Shown: positions 25,905-36,337 of the stretch, in pieces | Layout: every line of letters starts with the position of its first letter | Numbering within the stretch: the stretch's first letter is position 1 | Source of the DNA: Amaranthus tricolor | Taxonomy: Eukaryota > Streptophyta > Magnoliopsida > Caryophyllales > Amaranthaceae | Assembly (NCBI RefSeq): GCF_026212465.1 | Contig: NC_080050.1 | Span: 29,764,070-29,828,069 of the forward strand | Direction of reading: 5' to 3' | Length of the DNA stretch: 64,000 nucleotides | Position numbers and translations under genes: made by a program | The notes under the pieces: generated by a model | The model's input: the letters and a program-made list of their open reading frames with translations, nothing else | The model's database searches: none | What the model was told of the DNA's origin: nothing

Positions 25905-26522
25905 TGTTATGGTGTGACTCATAATCTCTTGGCTTAGCTTGATGTTGAGGAGTGTTTGTGTTGGAATAAGTGGGTATATGAAGGAACATGTGTTTGGGTA
26001 CAAAAACAGTAGCTGATTGCAAGTCGTTCGACCCACTTGAGCAACTGGCTCGACCCATGCCCTCAGTCAAGCGACTTCCAGCCCCTGGCGGGCATTACAT
26101 TCTGTTTTGAAGAGTTATTTGCATTGTTTTTCTTTACTACCCAAGCCTTATATATACTCCTTGGTACATCATTATACATGTGTGTGAATTACATTGTAAT
26201 CAAGAGAGGGAAACACAAGTGAGATTGATCTAGAGAGAGAGCCACAAATTAGGGTTCTTGAGTAAACTGGGGATTTTCAATTTACTCTTGTAATCTCTAT
26301 AGTTTTTCATCTACATTGTTAGAATTGATTAGTGTGTGTAATCAAGAACTAATCAATACAATTGTCTTCATCCATTAGGTGGGTTTTATAGTCTAATATC
26401 AATTTGATATTAGGATTTTCCCACCTTTCAATTCTTGGTGTGTTTAATTTTTTCTTCACATTTTGCAATCTTTTTCATTCTTTGTAATTAGAATCTTAAT
26501 TGGAAGAGCATTTACTCTAACA
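25905..26522 (+). repeat. 3' LTR of the copia element
   Basis: It begins TGTTATGGTGTGACTC and ends CTCTAACA. It is collinear with the 5' LTR apart from the 45-base deficit in the CTCGAC-rich part and scattered substitutions. Confidence 0.92.
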
Positions 26523-27961
26523 CTAACTTTATTATGAATCATGGTTATCTGAGCTTTCCCGGTAGGATTGAATGTGCTGGGTCCAACCTAAGTGGGGCAA
26601 AATGCGTGCAACAAGAAAAGTTCCCCTTCTAGAGTGGTGGCATTCTTTATGACCCTGGGTGAGAGTGTGCGTTATAGTCATTTTTTCGAGGCGGCATGCG
26701 GATATGGCGAGACTGTCTTGGCACATTTATAAGCTTTAAACTTCTGGGGTGACGACCTCAGACCTCTACAACTGACTAAACGATTGTGAGAGGAATTAAA
26801 ATGTTGATAAAACACTATTTATTTTCTTAGGATTTACAATTAAAACTATGAATTCATAAGAGGTAATTATAAAAATTAAACTATATAAATGTGTACTCAA
26901 CATAAGCTGATTATGTGGATTTGTTCTGTGAACCTGTCTTGGTGGGGGACAGATTTTGAGATTGATGAAGTGAATGTCAGTTGAAAGCATAGAGATCAGT
27001 AATCAACAAGCAATTACATTCATACATATAATAGAATGTACGTAAAGCAAGTTCTTTATTTAAAATTATTTTAGCACTATATTGATTAATTGAGAAAAGA
27101 TTCACCCTACGAGGTGATGTGATTTTGAAACGATTGGTGCTTGTGACACTGGCTCGTTGATATACGATTGGCACCAGTGACACTGACTGGTTGATATTTT
27201 GAAATTATTGTTTATAGTTGCAAAGTGACTTTTAGGTCAAAAAGAAATATTTTGGATTATTCGCTTTACAAATGGAGCTCTGCCGGATTTTCTGCAGAAC
27301 TTTATTATATTTTAAATCATTTCAAATGTTTATGTAATTCCTTAACATATTTTAAATGTTGTAAACTCTGATATTTAAAATTTTGGTTAGATGTTTAGAG
27401 GATAATATAGTTAGTTGATTAGTTGATTATATTGTCGACGTAATAGACCGATGTAAGTATTAAGCTTCCACATTAGTTATAATTAATCGTGTTTAAGCAA
27501 GTGTTTAGTCACGGGTTGTTACAAATCTAGGTGTGTTCAGCGGTCGTATGTACCAACCATAGCGTAAAAATGCGGTAGCGCTCATGGTAACAGAACAGTT
27601 TTGTGTTTTTTTACACTATTATAACGTGGAAAATATCAATTTGTTTGTTTTGAAAAACTTTTACGACACGACCAATGCGATGCGATGCCGCCTTAGCATA
27701 GTACAAAAATATTCATTTTGGTCACGGTTGCGGTAACGATCACGAAACCATGAAACATATATCACGTTCAATACAAATAATTTCATGATCAATGTAGCCT
27801 ATATATCGGTCCTGATAAACTCAAAAACCTTTACAATACAATTTTGACACTATGCTCCTCAGTGTTAACAAAAAGTTGTTTATGACTTATTTTTGAGTTT
27901 CTTTGTTAGAAATCTAAAGACATGGTAATTGTTTGAGTGATGTCATTTTGACTTGTTGCAG
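26523..27961. other. Repeat-derived spacer upstream of PIGB
   Basis: 26528-26790 is GC-richer (TTTCCCGGTAGGATTG, GTGGGGCAAAATGCGTGC) and looks like the other half of the repeat that the copia element interrupted. A second CGGGTTGTTACA end lies at 27511-27522. A diverged copy of the TGCAAAAATGCGG inverted-repeat family covers about 27550-27780, just upstream of PIGB. No gene is supported. Confidence 0.5.
27550..27780. repeat. Inverted-repeat family copy 1 (PIGB upstream)
   Basis: It contains GTAAAAATGCGGTAGCG, ACTTTTACGACACGACC, GCGATGCGATGCCGCCTTAG and GGTTGCGGTAACGATCACGA, matching blocks in the copies at 30982-31188, 37431-37634 and 39015-39170. Ends are blurred. Confidence 0.5.
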
Positions 27962-27965
27962 AACA

Positions 27966-30900
27966 ATGAGAAAGAGACATAATGCTAGTGCCTTAACTGA
28001 CAAAAAGAAAATAGATGTTCCAACCCCTTTTGATGGTGGCACAAAGAACAATTCTGATTCTGAGGCATCATGGAAGAGAGCTTTTTATTTTTGTTTAGCA
28101 GCACGTATCGTCAATTCTTTGGTGGTGCAGACATATTTTAACCCTGATGAACACTGGCAGTCTCTTGAAGTTGCGCATCGCCTGGTATTTGGGTATAAAA
28201 ATTGATCAAGATTCTTTGCTTTACACTTATTTTATTTCTCTTCCTCTTATCATATAGTTTCTCTACTTGACCTTCTAATTGCAGATATGGACATCTTACA
28301 TGGGAATGGAAAAGGGGAATTCGTAGCTACTTGCATCCTCTCTTGTTTGCTGTCCTTTATAAATTTCTCGCTTTTCTTCACCTTGATACCCCTTGGTTTA
28401 TGGTGATTTCTTGGTGCCTGTTTGCTTTTGCAAATCACGATTTCTTTTTTGATTGTGTGTGGGTTGAATAGGCTATAGAAGGGCAATGGTTTGCTGATTA
28501 TTCTTATAATTGTTCAGGTGAAGGCACCACGTTTGCTGCAGTCTATTTTTGCTGCCATATGTGATCTATACTTGTTCAAACTATCTGACATTATTTTCGG
28601 GAAGCAAGTTGCAAAGTGGACAGTATCCTTTTTATAAAAAAAATCTTATTTGCAAGCTCATTGTGTTGCTTGAAATGCTTCATTGTTGACGTTAATACCA
28701 TGGAAAAAATTGCTTTTAAATTGCTGTAATTCCAATAGCCCCTTTGTTGCATATGCAGCATTTTCTTGTTATGTTCAGTGAAGAGTATTGGAAAATTCCC
28801 CTTTTAACATTGTGATTCAAGAGTTTTGAAACATATACTATGTAAGTATCGTTTTAGAAAATTAGATTACATTTGAAATTATAGTTTTGAATACCCACTG
28901 TTAATTTGTTGTTTGGTATTTATATAAGAGCATCTAGTATTTATGGTTACTAAAATGTGAATCTCAAATTTCTCTTAAATATACTCTAATGTAATTGGTG
29001 GCATAGCAGCTTTAATTACTGATTATAGCGGTTGATGTGAGTCATGTGATAAGTCATGGTTTATTAAAATTGTTTCTTTGTAAATATTAGAATTCTTGTG
29101 ACATCTGTTTTTTGATTGCGAAGCAGAAAATCTGTATAGAATGGTGTTGGGTTATTTATTTTAATATGAGGACATTGATTTGACGTTTGACTAAACTTTT
29201 ATGTTCTGAGTTGTACTTAACTCTCAGTTACAGCTTTTCTCTCACCTTACAAACTGGTTTGTGTTTTTCTGTTGTACAAGAACTTTATCAAACAGCCTAG
29301 AGACTGCTCTCACTGTAGTCAGTTTGTATTATTGGCCATGCATCAGAGGTAGCTGTGGTAAATTTCCTTCAAATTCAAGAAGGTGGGCGTTGGCTATTGC
29401 TGCCTTCGCGTGTGCTGTTCGTCCAACAAGTGCCATAATATGGCTGTATGTCGGTCTAATTGAGTTGCTCACGTCTTCTGATAGATTGAAATTTGTATTT
29501 CTTGAGGCTGCTCCTATTGGGTTGGTACTACTGCTAATGTTCTTTTACACCTCATCTCATTATCTGGGTATCAGTAAAGACTTTGTGAAGGATGGAGTAA
29601 GGGTATCTTTAGTATGAAGGTCATGGTGCACGTGTCATACAAATATTTATTCTTGTTGCCCATCTGAGTTTTGTTAAATCAACTCCTATATGTCGAAATG
29701 ATAATTGGCTTTGATTGGCGTGTTTGCAACCACCTGAAACACTGCCTTTTTCGAACAAGGTGATTTAATTTGAAAAGCTCGATATACTGCTTTTTTCAAA
29801 TACGGTGAATTAAAACTTTTACTTAAAACCTTTTCTTGAATTTTAGCTACCTTAATTTGATCTGTTGCACCACATAGCTTCATTATTAGTTTCATCAACA
29901 CTAATCTGGTCTTGCAGATTATGGTCAACTTTGTATGAGGTTGTCATGTTTTGAATTTTTGAATAGCTTAACTTGTGTTCTTTCTAATTTTGAGTGATAA
30001 CGTTCATGTGAGTTACTCGCGAAGTTTTTAATCGTGTATCTTTTCATGTGTAACTTTAGTCTTGAGAACTTCGTATTTTGTGAGAATCAAGGGTAAGCGT
30101 AGTGGTTGTGGTCTTTCCCTTTCACCTTTGTTACTGAGGTATAATTCTCACCACCTACAAGAAGGATTAATTCCCTCTCCCCCTTTTCTGTAGGATTTTC
30201 TCTAGCCTATTTCTGGAAAAAAGAAATTTGTATTTTGTGTTCTTAGTTATTTTCACTTGTCTTTCAGGGCAGTGGTGCTTGCAATCACTTCTTTGTTGGA
30301 TCGTATCATATATGGTTCCTGGATCATTGTGCCTTTTAATTTTCTGAAATTCAACTTTCTTTCCTCTGGCGGAGACTATTATGGAACTCATCCGTGGCAC
30401 TGGTACTTGATTCAAGGTTTTCCTGTGATGCTGTTCACTTTCTTGCCATTTTCTATAGCAGGCATCATTTACTCTAAGCAATGGAAGCTTTCTGGCTTGA
30501 TTGGTTGGGTTATAGGCATTTACAGTGTGCTGGGTCATAAAGAATTCAGGTGCTTACTAATTTCATGTTTGCCTAATTATTCTCATCCAACTATGCTTTT
30601 GGTACTTATTTCTTACAGGCTTATGCTTATGTGAACAGATTTGTCTTGCCTGTCCTTCCAATAGCATTGATGTTTTCAGGGTACTCATTAACAGTTCTTG
30701 AAATGCCTGACTTATCAATGGGTGTAAAAAACAGGGCTTCTTCCTCTCATACTAAATGGCCTTCAAAATTGCGATTAGCTGTTGTCTTTTTGGTTGCTAC
30801 CAACATTCCAATGGCCCTTTACATGAGTTTGGTTCACCAGGTATGGTATTCTGCACCGTCAACACTATGGATTTTCATGGGTTTAAGTTTGTCAATGGAT

Positions 30901-33415
30901 TTTTTATGGAATAAATTGAACGCATGTGTTTTATAGATACCATCTAATAATTTTTTTGGAGTAAAACTGGTATCTTGCCCACATATTGCAAAAATGCGGT
31001 AAATGGACACGGTGAAGTGGTTGTCGTACCGCCAAATATTGGCCTTAACCATGAAATGTCATTTGGAACGACCTAAAACGTGGGTTTTTTGCCCCTTTAT
31101 GATGCGGATAATACCAGTTTGGTAAATTTAAGAACCTTTACGATACGGCGATACGATATGATGCGGCCTTATTTTTGCACTATGGTTACCCATGCTTATT
31201 CTGGGATTTTTTTTTTTACTTTTTATGAATTATTAGGCTAGTTCATCCTTTTTATCTTGACCTGATTTAGAAGTGTAGGAAGCCAAGTTTTAAGTTTCTT
31301 TTAGTTTTTGGCCTCGTTTTCACTTGCATTGACCTACTTTATGGATACTCTTTTCTTTCGTATGCAAAAGAAACAATTTCTTTTAGGTTCTTTTTTTACT
31401 TCTTCCGACGTAGCCACTCCTATGCTATCCTTTATGCAACCATATTTTGTTGGAGAATTTTATTTGATCTTCTTGTTAGAATTTTCTATTATAGTTATTT
31501 TGGACTTTGGTAGAACTCACCTTAATCCTATCCATTCCAATGCTAGGGAGTTTAGATAGAATTTTTTCTGCCAAAGTCAAGCTCATCTTTGATGCGTAAG
31601 TTTGATGCTCAAGTGAGTATCGTATTTTTCCACCATTTGATGTCAAATAAAAAAAGGAAAATCTTGGAACTAATTTGGGATCGAACGAGTAAATGAAATA
31701 AACGAGTCTTGTTGGTATATATTGTTAACTTTGATGATGCAAAAATTGAATTATAATTTATATTGAATTCATATTGCAGAAGTGACAAGTAGTTTTAAAT
31801 GTGGTAAACATTACTATTGCTCTTTTTGTTTGGTCCAAACTTCAACAATAAAATCCAACTTAGCTGATACCAGCGTGATGTCACACTAATGCGGGAAGGG
31901 TATTAATGGGGTGTTTGGTATGAACTTTTTAATATCAAGTAAGGGATTCAATTACCATTGATCCATATTTTTTGTTTGATACAATATTAGGTTAACCCAA
32001 TCCCTACCCTTATTTTGTTACCACTCATTTTTATCAAGTAACAAATTCCCTTTCTTTAGCTAGTTGTTGTCTTTAGTGTTTCTCTTATATTGTTATACCA
32101 AACAACATATAACTATAACCCTTATCTTTACATCTACTCTTCTTTATCATTTCCCTTTCCATTACATTTTATGTTCACATACCAAACAACCTCTAAGAGG
32201 AGAGAAAATATTTGGTTCACAATGCAATAAAGGTAGGGTAGCTAGAGACGAGTGAGACCAGAAAGTGAAAAAGTGAAAGGTAGTATAGGAAACTTCATGG
32301 ACAAAAAAATATTTCAAATTGGACAATCAAAAAAATATGGACGAAAATGGAAAACTCAACAAACACGAAAAGAATGGAGGTGCTTGTGGTTTATTATCCT
32401 TCAATTATGGTTTCAGTTGAAAACTAAACACTCTTGGAAAAGGATTTGTGAGCTCTAAGCATGTAGATATGTTGATATTATCCTTCAAACTTGGTCTCTA
32501 TTGAAAACTTTACTCTTGTAATCTTTTGGTTTCTTTGAACAGCTAGCTTGTCCTTGGTGTGCTACCCTTTCTCTTGTCTTGTGAAAATTGAATGAGAGGG
32601 CGCACTTTCTATATTCAGTATTTGGATCCAATGGGCGAATGTATTATTGGTGGAATACTTCTCCTTAAATCCCTGAAATTGAAGTCCCTTGTAGTATCAA
32701 GATTTGTTCACTGTTTCTTGTCTCACCTCAGTCGGGGATAAATATGTCCCTAAACTTGATGCTTGCGTAGGATATTGAATTCGGCTAGGCTAGTCACTTG
32801 TAGTCTAAAGCTGCACTGGAGTAAAATTTTTTTATCGTCATCCTTGGACAGAGGGGATCTGAAGATGTGATGCACTATCTTGCAATGGAAGCAACCAAGG
32901 GTGAGGTCAAAAGCGTACTGTTCCTAACACCTTGTCACGCCACACCCTATTACTCCACTCTTCACCAAAATCTACCCATGCGTTTCTTAGACTGTACACC
33001 AAGGTTTGAACTCCCAATTAGTTTCCTGAAATCCCTTTCGCTGCACCTTTTTTTTCGCAAGTCTTACATCTTCGAACATTTTTTGTCTTCAGTGAAGAAC
33101 GAGGAACTCTTGATGAATCAGACCGTTTCATGCTGGATCCACATGGCTTTGCATCTGCATTTGCTAAAAACTGGTCTTTACCTAGCCACATTGTTTTATT
33201 TGATTCTGAAGAGAAAAAGTTGAAAGATTTTCTGTTGTCACATTCGTTCAGAGAGGTGAAGCTTCATATCTTAGCACAGTACTCATATTTTCATTCATGA
33301 ATCATGACTCTAATCTACATCAGTTTTACAGGTAAAAAGATTCTTCCATGCTCACTTCAAGGTAGATCGCGATCTTCAATCGTCAATTGTGGTATATATG
33401 TACACTGACTGGTAA
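27966..33415 (+). CDS. PIGB: GPI mannosyltransferase 3 (PIGB/GPI10; Arabidopsis APTG1), 9 coding exons
   Basis: A glycosyltransferase family 22 enzyme of the ER membrane that adds the third (alpha-1,2) mannose to the GPI anchor, using dolichol-phosphate mannose. Exons: 27966-28192, 28285-28402, 28518-28622, 29234-29520, 30268-30549, 30639-30840, 32852-33003, 33093-33255 and 33332-33415. They sum to 540 codons with a TAA stop, 539 aa, close to the plant orthologue. Landmarks: [14 protein letters not shown] (about 58-71, the acidic HPDE-type loop of the family), [19 protein letters not shown] (about 77-95), [35 protein letters not shown] and [20 protein letters not shown]. Much of the rest is hydrophobic and would span the membrane several times. 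The chosen ATG lies four bases after a TTGTTGCAG acceptor-like site, so a 5'-UTR intron is likely. In Arabidopsis loss affects pollen-tube guidance. Confidence 0.95.
28623..29233 (+). other. PIGB intron 3
   Basis: A 611-base AT-rich intron. Junctions are TGGACA|GTATCC and GTTACAG|CTTTTC. Nothing recognised inside. Confidence 0.75.
29521..30267 (+). other. PIGB intron 4
   Basis: A 747-base intron with donor ATTGG|GTTGGT and acceptor CTTTCAG|GGCAGT. The donor was chosen because it keeps frame and joins PIG to AVVL. The open reading past it into 29617 lacks family similarity. No other feature. Confidence 0.7.
30982..31188. repeat. Inverted-repeat family copy 2 (PIGB intron 6)
   Basis: The left part reads ATATTGCAAAAATGCGG and the right part GCGGCCTTATTTTTGCACTA. 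The arms are imperfect complements and the interior has CCTTTACGATACGGCGATAC. It is the clearest of four related copies. Non-coding. Confidence 0.6.
31907..32193. mobile_element. Tourist-like (PIF/Harbinger) MITE
   Basis: The left end has GGTGTTTGGTATGAAC. The right end is GTTCACATACCAAACAACC, its imperfect complement. Both sides are flanked by TAA (31904-31906 and 32194-32196), the usual Harbinger target. It is 287 bases and has no ORF. Confidence 0.7.
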
Positions 33416-34148
33416 CAGACATGTCATGTTGATTGTTGCCTACAATCTTATTGTTACGACAGTCTCTGCTTATTACCGACTGTTTGGCTAAAAGAATTCG
33501 CGGAATATCTTTCTTGTCGTACACCACTGTATCGTGCATTGATTCGTCTTCATAAGATCTAGTTTCTTCCTTAATTCATAGAGCTGTAGAGAATCGCCAC
33601 GATTCTAAATCTAGTTCAATATTCCTGTAAGTCTAACCCAATTCGGCTTTAGTCGATAAATTCAGATTGATTTTGTGAACTGTTACTCATGGTCTTTTAT
33701 AAACAATTTCCTTGTTTTTGTCCAAAACTGTGTCATGTTCATGTATTGATCTATTGGTTTAACATGAAAAGAGAAATGATTTAAGATCGCTTGTGAGACC
33801 AAAGTGCATGCTTACTTTTGCGTGGCGGTGCTATGATGTGAGCACAATGTACATTTTCTTTGGTGAACAAACAGAAAGTTATTGCACTTGGTTTAGCAAT
33901 ACACGATCTCAGTGTATTACACATAAGCTGCAGGGGTATATAGGCTCTTGTAAATATCCAAAGCCAAGATATATTTGAGCAGGAAAAAAGATTGATCTAA
34001 TTTATGCCAAGTTTAACAAAACAATTGAGAAGAAAAACTAAATTTTACCAACAAAAATTGATTGGATATTTGTACATGATAGTCTATCAAAAATTTGATT
34101 TCACCTAAGTTTGGAGTTATAATTTAGTATTATAGTGATAATTATAAC

Positions 34149-34197
<49 letters not shown>

Positions 34198-34504
34198 GAA
34201 ATTTAAATTCACAAACGCTTTAATTGTGCAATTTTGGCCGGAGCAAAAGGCACCTTGTGTGCGTGTGCATTTTGTACCCAAGAAAATACAAACATGTAGT
34301 AAGTATGTTTTCGATAATACAAAGAGGATAGCAATTTCGAGACATCACGGTTTCCCTTATTGACAAACTAATCCAACGCTGTCTCATCGTCTTCTTTAAT
34401 TGTTTCCTTCCCAGTTTCCCCTTCACTTTCAAACCTTCCATAATTCTAATCCCTAACTTCCAAAATTTCAGCCAGAAATCCCTAGGATTGCTTCATCTAA
34501 GGTG
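33416..34504. other. Spacer between PIGB and the bZIP gene
   Basis: It holds the PIGB 3' UTR, a (TAA)n microsatellite (34149-34196) and the 5' leader of the bZIP gene. Short open stretches have no recognisable homology. Confidence 0.7.
34149..34196. repeat. (TAA)n microsatellite
   Basis: About 15 uninterrupted trinucleotides, roughly 310 bases upstream of the bZIP ATG. Confidence 0.9.
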
Positions 34505-36252
34505 ATGCCTCCTACCTCTAATTCTACAAATTCGGATCTCAAGTCTCTTTCTTCTCACAATTATCACAATCATCATCTCAATCATCCTTCTCCTGCTTCC
34601 CAAATGATTTCTGATTTTACTACTACTACTTCCGATCTTCAAGAACGCATGAATGTCGAAAGAATTATGCGCGATTCCACTTCTATTAATCATACCAACA
34701 ACCCTGTTTCGGGTTCCGTAACCAATACTGCCTATTTTCTCGATACTGAAATTTCCCTAATTGATGCAGCGGGTGCTCTTTCTGCGATTGAGACGGAGGA
34801 GTATATAACTCGACGGCAGAAGACGGTTGAGGATGTTTGGAGTGAAATTGTTGCGGGGAAGAATGATAGGAAAGATTGTAAAATTGAACCTACTGATGTG
34901 TTGATGACTCTAGAGGAATTTTTAGATAATGCAAGGGCTGGAAATGAAGGAGAAGTATATAATCAAGATGTCAAGGTTGATGTATCAGAGGAGATTAAGA
35001 TGAGTGGTGGTGTTGGATTTCATCAGCATCCCTTGGCTCAGTATCCTTACCCGCCGCAACAGCAACCGGGTCCTATATCCATGGGTGATTTGATGGGGTA
35101 TGGTAGTTGTGGTAGTGGATCAGGAGGGATGGAGGTTTTGGGTAGTGTGAGAGGGAAGAGAAGAGGTGCGCCCATTTTGGAACCGTTGGATAAGGCTGCT
35201 CAACAGAGGCAAAGGAGGATGATTAAGAATCGCGAATCTGCTGCTAGGTCTAGGGAGCGTAAACAAGTATGTTGTGCTTTGGAGTTTTTTTATTCAAGAT
35301 TATGATTAGAATAGGATGAAGTTGATTATTGATAGGATATTTTTGATATAAGGAAACGGGTATAAGAGGAATATTGTTTAATTGCTGTTTGCATATTCGA
35401 CAACAAAAATGACAAAGCCCTAATAGATTGGGGTTGGCTACCTGAATCATATATATCAATTCGGAGGCTGTCCACATGATTTTGTTTGAATTTTTGCTAA
35501 AAATAAAAATAGAATTTAGGATTCTGATTTGTAAATTTATACTAATAATGCATGAATAGTGTTAAAGGTAGTGTATGCATATATTCAACTAGTTTAAGTT
35601 GTTAGCAGTGTATTCATGTCTATTGTTTTAAATTTGTATTAATATGTTATTAACATAGGCTTCCTGGTGATGTTTATACCCAAAAACTTACTTTGACATA
35701 TTTGAAGTACTAGTAATGTAGTATATATTCATTGTATAGGACTAATAGGAGGAGAGCATGTGAAATGATTCATTGTTATTGTGTTTGCGGATTTTTCTTT
35801 GTGGTTAACTTCTATCTTTTAGTTATGCTATTTCTTTCATATGGAATGCAGGCATATCAGGTTGAATTGGAGGCATTGGCTTTGAAACTGGAGGAGGAGA
35901 ATGAACAACTTCAGAGAGAAAAGGTGAGAATTTTGAAATCATTTGGAGTAATTGGGATAAGGGGGGGTAAATGGACATTTTTCTTTTGTTGTTTTGGAAA
36001 TCTTTTATTTGAGTTCCTATTATTGTTTGAAAATGGTATGGTTCCATCTGAATCCTGCACTTTAAGGTGTCAAGTTTTTTTATAGTATATTCAGTCCTCG
36101 TAGTTGTCAATTATTTGCTTTATTAGATGTCCTTGTAACCCTGTTCAGTTTATAGTACTACTTCTGTGTTATAATATATATTTCACATTTGATTTCAATT
36201 ACAGTGAAAATAATTATGTTGTAACTTGTAATGTTACAAATAACTATGTCCT

Positions 36253-36337
<85 letters not shown>

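Larger units (their letters stand above)
22659..26522 (+). mobile_element. Ty1-copia LTR retrotransposon, RT/RNase H-deleted derivative
   Basis: This is a 3.86-kb element with two LTRs (22659-23321 and 25905-26522), flanking CTAAC duplications, an initiator-Met-tRNA primer site (TGGTATCAGAGC, 23324-23335) and a purine tract (AAGGTGGAGATT) just before the 3' LTR. The order of gag, zinc knuckle, protease and integrase pieces is that of Ty1-copia. The internal region is only 2.6 kb, and I find no YVDD-type reverse transcriptase or RNase H sequence. The frames are broken, so it cannot encode its own machinery. The close similarity of the LTRs points to a fairly recent insertion, probably mobilised in trans by a complete relative. 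It is inserted into older repeat sequence. Confidence 0.92.
30841..32851 (+). other. PIGB intron 6 (2.0 kb) with two transposon-like insertions
   Basis: It holds a diverged inverted-repeat family member (30982-31188) and a Tourist-like MITE (31907-32193). The short open stretches within are not recognisable as exons. Junctions are CACCAG|GTATGG and TTGGACAG|AGGGGA. Confidence 0.75.

Noticed and set aside
29521..29617. Extension of PIGB exon 4 through the open frame to 29617
   Set aside because: Using it would break the frame into the next exon. The residues past PIG ([12 protein letters not shown]) do not continue the family pattern, whereas the spliced join does.
32252..32458. 68-codon open frame in PIGB intron 6 as an extra exon
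   Set aside because: No family similarity, no clear splice sites, and the neighbouring exons join in phase without it.
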